A stretch of DNA of 58,278 bases from Micromonospora costi (GTDB lineage: Bacteria; Actinomycetota; Actinomycetes; Mycobacteriales; Micromonosporaceae): NCBI RefSeq assembly GCF_003626655.1, contig NZ_RBAN01000013.1, forward strand, positions 1 to 58,278, read 5' to 3'. Under the pieces are notes generated by a model. That model ran no database searches and was not told the DNA's origin. It saw only the letters and a list, made by a program, of their open reading frames with translations. Made by a program: the position numbers and the translations under genes. This document shows, piece after piece, positions 51,061 through 58,278 of the stretch (position 1 is the stretch's first letter; every line of letters starts with the position of its first letter).

Positions 51061-51545
51061 GGCCGTAACTCGAGGGAAGTGCGGCCGATCCGGATCGGCA
51101 CGCCGAGGGGGACGGGGGTTGGTCCGGTGACCTTAGCGCGATCCAGATAGGTGCCGTTAGTCGAGCCGAGGTCCTCGACGAACCACTGCCCGTCGCGCGG
51201 CACGAGCCGGGCGTGTCGCGCCGAGGCGTAGTCGTCGGTGATCACCAGGGTGGAGTCCTCCGCGCGACCGATGGTGATCTGCGCGTCACCCAGGGTGATC
51301 CGGGTGCCGGCCAGTTGACCGGCCGTCACCACCAGTTGGTGCGCGGCCCTGCCCCGCTTCACCTTGGCGGGCCTCGCCGCCTGTTGCCCCGTCGAGGCGC
51401 CGACCGCCCGGGGCGCGGCCACCAGCCGGCCCGAACGGGCACCCGCGAAGAGGTCCCGGCGGATGACGCCGACCACCGTGAACACGAAGATCCACAGCAG
51501 GATCAGGAACCCGAACCGGGCGACGGTGATGACGAGTTCCGGCAA
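51057..51545 (-). CDS. fhaB: FHA-domain membrane protein FhaB (FipA)
   Basis: 162 residues. An N-terminal helix (about 8-28, RFGFLILLWIFVFTVVGVI) anchors a C-terminal FHA domain (about 75-160) with ITIGRAEDSTLVI, ASARHARL and DLGSTNGTYLD. These are the residues that bind phosphothreonine. FhaB binds phosphorylated partners of PknA/PknB; mycobacterial FipA links FtsZ and FtsQ. The gene stop overlaps pstP. Confidence 0.95.
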   Translation of the reverse strand: MPELVITVARFGFLILLWIFVFTVVGVIRRDLFAGARSGRLVAAPRAVGASTGQQAARPAKVKRGRAAHQLVVTAGQLAGTRITLGDAQITIGRAEDSTLVITDDYASARHARLVPRDGQWFVEDLGSTNGTYLDRAKVTGPTPVPLGVPIRIGRTSLELRP

Positions 51546-51551
51546 CGCTGA

Positions 51552-52313
51552 TCAGCCGTCCACGCGGAAGGTCAGGGTCGTGGTGCCGAGCTGGATCATG
51601 TCGCCGGGGTTGAGGGCGACGGCGGAGACCCGCTGGCCGTTGACCATCGTGCCGTTGGTGGAGCCGAGGTCGGTCAGCACCACCTGGCCGCCGTCGAAGT
51701 CCAGCCGCGCGTGGCGGCGGGAGATCCCGACGTCGGGCAGGCGCAGGTTGGCCTGGTCGCCGCGGCCGATGACCGTCGAGCCCATCTGCAAGGGGTAGGT
51801 GCGCCCGTCGCCGGAGACCAGCCGGACGTTGCGGCTGCCGCCGTGGCCGGGCGGGGGACCGTAGCCGCCGCCCTGGTCGTACGCCGGGTAGGCGGGCGGG
51901 CCGGCGTCGTAGCCGGGCGCCGGCGCCGGGGCGACGTCGCCACCGGTGTAGACCTCGGCGGTGACCCGGAACATGCCCGTGTCCAGCCCTTCACCGCGCT
52001 CGATCTCGACGATCACGTCGCCGTAGACCGTCCACGCCTGCTCGCCGATGAACTCCGCCTGCGACTGCGCCAGCTCCTGCGCGAGCGCGGCGGCGTACGG
52101 CGCCAGCCGACTGTGGTCGTACGGCGAGAGATCGATCACGTAGCGGTTGGGCACCAACGTGCGCCCACCGGCCAGGATGGCCTTGTGCGCCTCGGCCTCC
52201 CGCTGCATGGCGTTGAGGATCTCCACGGGGTGGACCACCCCTTTGAAGACCTTGGCGAAGGCCCCTTCGACCAGGCCTTCCAGACGCTTCTCGAAGCGTT
52301 GCAGCACGCTCAC
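51552..52313 (-). CDS. fhaA: FHA-domain protein FhaA
   Basis: 253 residues from GTG 52313, which gives MSVLQRFEKRLEGLVEGAFA and follows GGAGGAG; ATG 52340 is in frame but adds nine residues not seen in homologues. N-terminal DUF3662 (about 1-120), a Gly/Pro/Tyr linker (about 140-170), and a C-terminal FHA domain (about 175-253) with TVIGRGDQANLRL, ISRRHARLDF and DLGSTNGTMVN. It reads phosphothreonine marks from the kinases, for example on MurJ or the wall machinery. It is the first gene of the seven-gene operon. Confidence 0.95.
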   Translation of the reverse strand: MSVLQRFEKRLEGLVEGAFAKVFKGVVHPVEILNAMQREAEAHKAILAGGRTLVPNRYVIDLSPYDHSRLAPYAAALAQELAQSQAEFIGEQAWTVYGDVIVEIERGEGLDTGMFRVTAEVYTGGDVAPAPAPGYDAGPPAYPAYDQGGGYGPPPGHGGSRNVRLVSGDGRTYPLQMGSTVIGRGDQANLRLPDVGISRRHARLDFDGGQVVLTDLGSTNGTMVNGQRVSAVALNPGDMIQLGTTTLTFRVDG

Positions 52314-52545
52314 CGGCTCCTCCTCGGGTCCCGAGGACATGATGGTATCCGGCCGGCGCGCGCGCAGCTCACACGCCGCTCGGCCGCCTGCTCCCGGCCC
52401 GTTCGGACGGGCACCTCATGCCGTGCTACTCTTTCGTCCGCCACGAACGGTAACCGGTCGTGGTGAAGACCGGGACAGCGTAATATGTGCCGGGCCCCGC
52501 CGGAGACGGCGAGGTCGGCGGATTACAGTGATCCGGTCGTGCCAC

Positions 52546-52631
52546 GGGGAAGTGGCGGAATGGCAGACGCGCACGGTTCAGGTCCGTGTGCCCGAAAGGG
52601 CGTGGGGGTTCAACTCCCCCCTTCCCCACCA
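52546..52631 (+). tRNA. tRNA-Leu (anticodon CAG)
   Basis: 86 bases with encoded CCA. Acceptor GGGGAAG / CTTCCCC, anticodon loop TTCAGGT (anticodon CAG), a long variable arm GTGCCCGAAAGGGCGT as expected for a class II leucine tRNA, T-arm GGGGGTTCAACTCCCCC. Placement beside fhaA is conserved in actinobacteria. Confidence 0.96.
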
Positions 52632-52636
52632 TAAGC

Positions 52637-52665
52637 CGAGGGCTCCGCAGGTCGCGGGGCCCTCG
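52637..52665 (+). terminator. Terminator of tRNA-Leu
   Basis: CGAGGGCTCCGC / GCGGGGCCCTCG with one mismatch and a 5-base loop, six bases after the tRNA. Confidence 0.8.
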
Positions 52666-52738
52666 CGACGTATCGGGGCGTGCCGCGCGTCACGCTATGC
52701 TCCGATGGTTTGTGCCTCCTAAGGACCAGGAGTGGCGT

Positions 52739-53812
52739 GTGAGTGTCGCGTTGGTGACCGGGTCGGGCGGTCTGATCGGTTCCGAGGCGGTCCGGCACTT
52801 CGCCGGCCTCGGCCTCGACGTGGTCGGCATCGACAACGACATGCGGCAGCGGTTCTTCGGCGCCGAGGCGTCGACCGCCTGGAACGTCCAGCGGTTGGCC
52901 GGCGAGCTGGGCGCGGCGTACACGCACCACGCCATCGACATCCGTGACCGGGACGCGCTGGCCGGAGTGTTCCGGCACTACGGCGCCGACATCGCCGTCG
53001 TCATCCACACCGCGGCGCAGCCGTCGCACGACTGGGCGGTCCGCGACCCGTACACCGACTTCGACGTCAACGCCGGCGGCACGCTGAACGTCCTGCAGAA
53101 CGTCCGCGAGCACTGCATCGAGGCGCCCGTCGTCCACTGCTCGACCAACAAGGTCTACGGCGACCGGCCGAACAGCCTGCCCTTCGTGGAGCTGGAGACC
53201 CGCTGGGAGATCGAGCCCGGGCACCCCTACGAGCAGGGCATCCGGGAGGACATGTCGATCGACTCCTCCCTGCACTCGATCTTCGGGGCCTCCAAGGTCG
53301 CCGCGGACGTGATGGTCCAGGAATACGGCCGCTACTTCGGCATGCGGACGGCCTGCTTCCGCGGTGGCACACTGACCGGGCCGGCGCACTCGGCCACCGA
53401 GCTGCACGGCTTCCTTGGCTACGTGATGCGGGCCAACATGGAGCGCCGCACGTACCGCATCTACGGCTACCAGGGCAAGCAGGTGCGGGATGCGATCCAC
53501 AGCTCGGACGTGGTCGCCGCGTTCGAGGCCTTCTTCCGCAACCCGCGCCCGGCCGCGGTCTACAACCTGGGCGGCGGGCGGCACTCCAACACCTCCATGC
53601 GGGAGGCGTTCGCCGAGGCCGAGCGGATCACCGGCCAGGAGATGATCTCGGAGTACGTCGAGGAGAACCGGGTCGGCGACCACAAGTGGTGGATCGGCTC
53701 GAATGAGGCGTTCCAGGCCGACTACCCCGAGTGGAAGCAGGTCTACGACGTACCCATGATCATGCGGGAGATCTACGAGGCCAACGTGGACAAGTGGGTG
53801 CCCTCGGCATGA
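52739..53812 (+). CDS. NAD-dependent sugar epimerase (CDP-paratose 2-epimerase-like, extended SDR)
   Basis: 357 residues from GTG 52739, after AGGAG. Rossmann motif TGSGGLIGS (about 6-14), dinucleotide acid in VVGIDND, HTAAQPSHDW near 97 and STNKVYGDRP near 137. At the position of the SDR catalytic YxxxK the sequence is HSIFGASKVAAD, with Phe182 replacing Tyr and Lys186 kept. The family is close to CDP-paratose/CDP-tyvelose epimerases. It is followed with a 4-base overlap by a WecB-type glycosyltransferase, so a surface-sugar pathway is likely. Confidence 0.9.
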   Translation: MSVALVTGSGGLIGSEAVRHFAGLGLDVVGIDNDMRQRFFGAEASTAWNVQRLAGELGAAYTHHAIDIRDRDALAGVFRHYGADIAVVIHTAAQPSHDWAVRDPYTDFDVNAGGTLNVLQNVREHCIEAPVVHCSTNKVYGDRPNSLPFVELETRWEIEPGHPYEQGIREDMSIDSSLHSIFGASKVAADVMVQEYGRYFGMRTACFRGGTLTGPAHSATELHGFLGYVMRANMERRTYRIYGYQGKQVRDAIHSSDVVAAFEAFFRNPRPAAVYNLGGGRHSNTSMREAFAEAERITGQEMISEYVEENRVGDHKWWIGSNEAFQADYPEWKQVYDVPMIMREIYEANVDKWVPSA

Positions 53813-54615
53813 CGGCGCAGCGGAAGCGGAACGTGCTGGGCGTCCTCGTGGACGCCACGGACTACGCCACGGCGACGGAGCAGGTGGTGGCGGCCGCCCA
53901 GGAGCGCCGCCCGCTGGCACTGACCGCGCTGGCCGTGCACGGCGTGATGACCGGGGTGCTCGACCCCGCGCACAACGCCCGGCTCAACTCCTTCGACGTG
54001 GTCACCCCGGACGGGCAGCCGGTGCGGTGGGCGCTCAACCTGCTGCACCACGCCGGCCTCACCGACCGGGTCTACGGCCCGACGCTGACCCTGCACGTGC
54101 TCTCCCGGTTCGCCGACGAGGGCCTGCCGGTCTACCTGTACGGCTCCACCGAGGAGACCCTGTCCCGGCTGATCCCGGCGCTGGAGCGGATGTTCCCCGC
54201 GCTCAAGATCGCCGGAGTGGAGCCGTCGAAGTTCCGCGCCGTGCAGCCGGGCGAGGACCAGGAGATCGCCGACCGGATCCGGGCCAGCGGCGCCCGGCTC
54301 GTGCTGGTCGGGCTCGGCTGCCCGCGCCAGGAGGTCTTCACGTACGCCATGCGGCCGCTGCTGGACATGCCCCTCATGGCGGTCGGAGCGGCCTTCGACT
54401 ACCACGCCGGCCTGCTGCGCAAGCCTCCCTCGTGGATGCAGCGCGCCGGCCTGGAGTGGTTCTGGCGGCTGGGCCTGGAGCCGAAGCGACTCTGGCGCCG
54501 GTACGTGATCCTCAACCCCGCGTACCTCTCCCGCCTGATGGCGCAGAAGGTCGGCCTGTGGAAGGCGACCCCGCCCGCGCCGGCCACGGAACGACCCGCC
54601 AGCTTCGCGGTCTGA
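53809..54615 (+). CDS. WecB/TagA/CpsF-family glycosyltransferase
   Basis: 268 residues. ATG overlaps the epimerase stop (ATGA). Family signatures: LTALAVHGVMTGVLDPAHNARLNS near 38-61, VTPDGQPVRWAL, YLYGSTEETLSRL near 111, and the LVLVGLGCPRQEVFTYAMRPLLDMPLMAVGAAFDYHAG region split near 163-200. Relatives transfer N-acetylmannosamine to lipid-linked sugars in teichoic or enterobacterial common antigen synthesis. The donor made by the upstream epimerase is unknown. Confidence 0.92.
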   Translation: MTAQRKRNVLGVLVDATDYATATEQVVAAAQERRPLALTALAVHGVMTGVLDPAHNARLNSFDVVTPDGQPVRWALNLLHHAGLTDRVYGPTLTLHVLSRFADEGLPVYLYGSTEETLSRLIPALERMFPALKIAGVEPSKFRAVQPGEDQEIADRIRASGARLVLVGLGCPRQEVFTYAMRPLLDMPLMAVGAAFDYHAGLLRKPPSWMQRAGLEWFWRLGLEPKRLWRRYVILNPAYLSRLMAQKVGLWKATPPAPATERPASFAV

Positions 54616-54647
54616 CCCGACGGAGGCACCCCCGCCCCAAGCACGGG

Positions 54648-54679
54648 GCGGGGCCCCTCCCGACCGGGAAGGGCCCCGC
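54648..54679. terminator. Bidirectional terminator
   Basis: 15-bp arms GCGGGGCCCCTCCCG / CGGGAAGGGCCCCGC, one mismatch, between the convergent glycosyltransferase and subtilase genes. Confidence 0.87.
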
Positions 54680-54690
54680 GTGGCCGCTGG

Positions 54691-56565
<1,875 letters not shown>

Positions 56566-56779
56566 CTCTCTACCTCCCTCCGACCGGCAGCCGCCCGACG
56601 CGGGTCCCGCTCAGATCGATGGCTGCCGATCGAGCCGAGAGTAGATCGAGACAGTGACTGAGATAAACATGTCGAATCTTTCATAACGCGACAGGATGGC
56701 CCCCCTACGGGGCGTGTCGGGGGTGAACGGGGGGTGCGGCCCGGATTCGCGGAGGGCGCTCCTGGGCAAGGCTGTCCAT

Positions 56780-57592
56780 ATGGAGAGCCATCTCGCCGTC
56801 CTGTTGCCGATCGCCGCGGTGTGGCTGGCCGCCGGCCTACTCGCGGACGGGCTGCCCCGGGTGGATCAGGCGTACGCGCTGCGCCGGCGCGCCGGATGGC
56901 TACTCGTCCTGGCGCTCACCGGCCTGGTGCTGACCGCCGCCGTCCTCGCGGCGGGGCTGCTCAGCCCCGGGGGCGCCGCGGCGGATCGGGCGGCCGCCGC
57001 GCTCGACGTCCTCGCCCTGCCGGCGCTGGTGGTCGCGGCCTGCACCGTACGCCGGGTGCGCCGGCTGTGGGCGGGCGCCGGAGCGTTCGCCTCGGCGCCT
57101 GGGACCCCGGCGCCGCACGGCCTGCGCGCCGCGGCGGCGCACCCGCTGGTCGGGTTTCCGCTGCAGGTCGCCGGCCTGCTCGCGGTGCCCGCCGTCATCG
57201 GGGCGGGCGGCGATGACCTGCTCACCGCGCCGGGTGTCACCGGCCCGGCGATCACCGTCGGCGCGGTCGTGGTCCTCGCGATCGGCATCCGGCACGCGCT
57301 GCGGCACAACCGCCTCGCGGAGCGGGCCCGGCCCGAGGAGCCGGCACGGCCCGCGTGGCCGGAGGAGCCGACAGCGTCGCGGCCCGCGTGGCCGGAGGAG
57401 CCGACAGCGTCGCGGCCCGCGTGGCCGGAGCAGCCCGCCCGGGCGGCATGGGTGGAGCAGCGGGCGCGAGCCGCGTGGCCGGAACAGCCGGCGGCGCTGC
57501 GGGCAGCCCAGCCGGAACAGTCGGCGGCCCTGCGGGCGGTCCGGCCGGAGGAGCCGGCGTCAGCGCGAGCGGCCCGCCCCCTGCACGTATAG
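56780..57592 (+). CDS. Membrane protein with tandem-repeat cytoplasmic tail
   Basis: 270 residues from ATG 56780. About six transmembrane helices in the first 190 residues (LPIAAVWLAAGLLADGL, LALTGLVLTAAVLAAGLL, LAIGIRHAL). An Arg/Glu/Pro/Trp-rich tail of ~80 residues follows, built of RPAWPEEPTAS-like units encoded by a 33-base tandem repeat. No family recognised. The 3' end overlaps the next leftward gene by 33 bases, so one of the two ends may be mis-set. Confidence 0.7.
   Translation: MESHLAVLLPIAAVWLAAGLLADGLPRVDQAYALRRRAGWLLVLALTGLVLTAAVLAAGLLSPGGAAADRAAAALDVLALPALVVAACTVRRVRRLWAGAGAFASAPGTPAPHGLRAAAAHPLVGFPLQVAGLLAVPAVIGAGGDDLLTAPGVTGPAITVGAVVVLAIGIRHALRHNRLAERARPEEPARPAWPEEPTASRPAWPEEPTASRPAWPEQPARAAWVEQRARAAWPEQPAALRAAQPEQSAALRAVRPEEPASARAARPLHV
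57347..57430 (+). repeat. 33-base tandem repeat in coding sequence
   Basis: Two exact 33-base copies (57347-57379, 57380-57412) and an 18-base partial third. Each encodes 11 residues of the RPAWPEEPTAS type. The unit is a multiple of three, so copy-number change keeps the frame. The following 100 bases are diverged units of the same pattern. Confidence 0.9.
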
Positions 57593-57961
57593 CAGCTCCA
57601 GGATGGCCCGGGTGGCCTCGAACCACCGGTCCAGCCACCCCGGCGGCGGCACGCTGCCCTTCGGCGGCAACTCCATGAGCAGGCCCCGCAGCAGCGGATG
57701 GTCGACGAGCGACTCGCCGACCTCCGGCGACCAGCCGGTCGGGGGGAACGACGGCTCGGTGAGCGGGTTCGGATCGAGCGACGGCAGCGAGAGCGGTGGG
57801 CCGGCCTGGTCGGGCGCGCCCGTCTCCCGGCCGTCGAGGTCGGGCTCGGTCGAGACCACCTCGGTCAGGACGGTGTCGCGGCGCGCCCCCCGGTACTTCC
57901 CGCCGAACCGCTCCGGCTTCCCCGGCCCGTTGGTGAGGTTGTCTGACCCGATCGTCGTCAT
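57560..57961 (-). CDS. Small acidic hypothetical protein
   Basis: 133 residues from ATG 57961 (MTTIGSDNLTNGPGKPERFGGKYRG). Pro/Gly/Asp-rich with no transmembrane helix or cysteine; the C-terminal part WLDRWFEATRAILELLYVQG is a likely amphipathic helix. It resembles secreted-system or phage-baseplate-adaptor proteins of actinobacterial contractile injection clusters only in style (PLLRGLLMELPPKGSVPPP); none of those genes are in the window, so I make no assignment. Confidence 0.65.
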   Translation of the reverse strand: MTTIGSDNLTNGPGKPERFGGKYRGARRDTVLTEVVSTEPDLDGRETGAPDQAGPPLSLPSLDPNPLTEPSFPPTGWSPEVGESLVDHPLLRGLLMELPPKGSVPPPGWLDRWFEATRAILELLYVQGAGRSR

Positions 57962-58120
57962 CCGTCTCGCCTGCCTCGCTCGGTTGCCGATCCCGCGGCC
58001 GGTTGTCGACCGGCGCCGTACCGACGGGTACAACGAGGCGGGACGGATGTGGCGACGGGATTCCCGGCGGATCGTGACGCGCCAAACGGTCGACGCCATT
58101 TCCGGGCTGCGCACGGCGCG

Positions 58121-58163
58121 GGCGGGCCGTCGTCCGGTGGTGCACCGGACGACGGCCCGCCCG
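58121..58163 (-). terminator. 20-bp perfect hairpin
   Basis: GGGCGGGCCGTCGTCCGGTG paired with its exact complement across a GTG loop. It is ~20 bases downstream of the leftward DUF397 gene's stop, which it should terminate. Confidence 0.92.
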
Positions 58164-58181
58164 TCATCTGCCTCGCGGTGC

Positions 58182-58278
58182 TCAGGCCGGGCCGAAGGCG
58201 CCGTCCCTGGTGCCGGCGACGAAGGCGCGCCAGTCACCCCGACCGAAGATCAGGGCCGGCCCGGTCTTGTCCTTCGAG
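58182..58278 (-). CDS. DUF397 domain protein (3' end only)
   Basis: The window ends inside this gene. The visible C-terminal 31 residues read SKDKTGPALIFGRGDWRAFV followed by a short AGTRDG tail. This is the typical end of actinobacterial DUF397 proteins (SKDPxGPxLxFxxxxWxAFVxGVRDG). These usually lie next to a Scr1-type helix-turn-helix regulator, which would be beyond the window. Confidence 0.88.
   Translation of the reverse strand, partial: SKDKTGPALIFGRGDWRAFVAGTRDGAFGPA

Overview
The window is very GC-rich actinobacterial chromosome. Gene content and codon use fit the family Micromonosporaceae (Micromonospora or a close relative). The strongest support is the core cell-wall and cell-division cluster crgA ... 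pabA, pknB-pknA-pbpA-rodA-pstP-fhaB-fhaA, tRNA-Leu, which lies near the replication origin in many actinobacteria. Other supporting genes are DUF6458 and DUF397 proteins, an F420-type oxidoreductase, a GPP34 protein and RipA-like NlpC/P60 endopeptidases. The genus is an inference; no rRNA or marker search was possible. The first ~140 bases are a poly-G tract that looks like a contig end or sequencing artefact, so flanking context on the left is unreliable. The right edge cuts a DUF397 gene.

Layout. 0.1-5 kb: a Pro/Thr-rich surface protein, then a three-gene 2-oxoacid dehydrogenase operon (E1 alpha, E1 beta, E2). 5-10 kb: a 45-residue protein, a long low-complexity LppU-like membrane protein and a thioredoxin/NHL protein. 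10-16.7 kb: the 5-oxoprolinase operon pxpBCA, a TrhA-type membrane protein, a SixA-type phosphatase flanked by two DUF6458 paralogues, and a FadE5-like acyl-CoA dehydrogenase behind a double inverted-repeat operator. 16.8-28 kb: accessory and housekeeping genes (PP2C phosphatase, RlpA-like protein, phosphoribosyltransferase, hydrolase, ASCH, LLM oxidoreductase, PadR pair, two GNATs, VOC protein), a lipoprotein remnant, tRNA-Gly, a secreted M43 protease and a flavin-type oxidase. 28-36.5 kb: dcd, two RipA-like endopeptidases on either side of a zinc amidase (the first behind a c-di-AMP riboswitch), two DUF21/CBS membrane proteins and a GPP34 protein. 36.6-52.6 kb: an EtfD-like membrane Fe-S protein and the conserved crgA-to-fhaA cluster with a class E sortase inserted. 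52.7-58.3 kb: an epimerase/glycosyltransferase pair, a secreted subtilase and small hypotheticals.

How the genes work together. The main theme is envelope growth and its control. Ser/Thr kinases, their phosphatase PstP and the FHA readers sit with the elongation synthase pair RodA/PbpA and the division protein CrgA. Peptidoglycan hydrolases lie 10-20 kb away, one under c-di-AMP control. A second theme is acyl-CoA oxidation: the FadE5-like dehydrogenase and the EtfD-like protein that would drain its electrons are 22 kb apart but share a TTACC-N4-GGTAA type inverted repeat upstream.

The least explained structure is a family of four long imperfect intergenic palindromes (14726-14803, 25183-25261, 25908-25988, 43182-43244). 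They share a GATCNTG core and an AGTT/AAGT arm motif. They look like a dispersed, structure-forming repeat family; I cannot name a described family for them.
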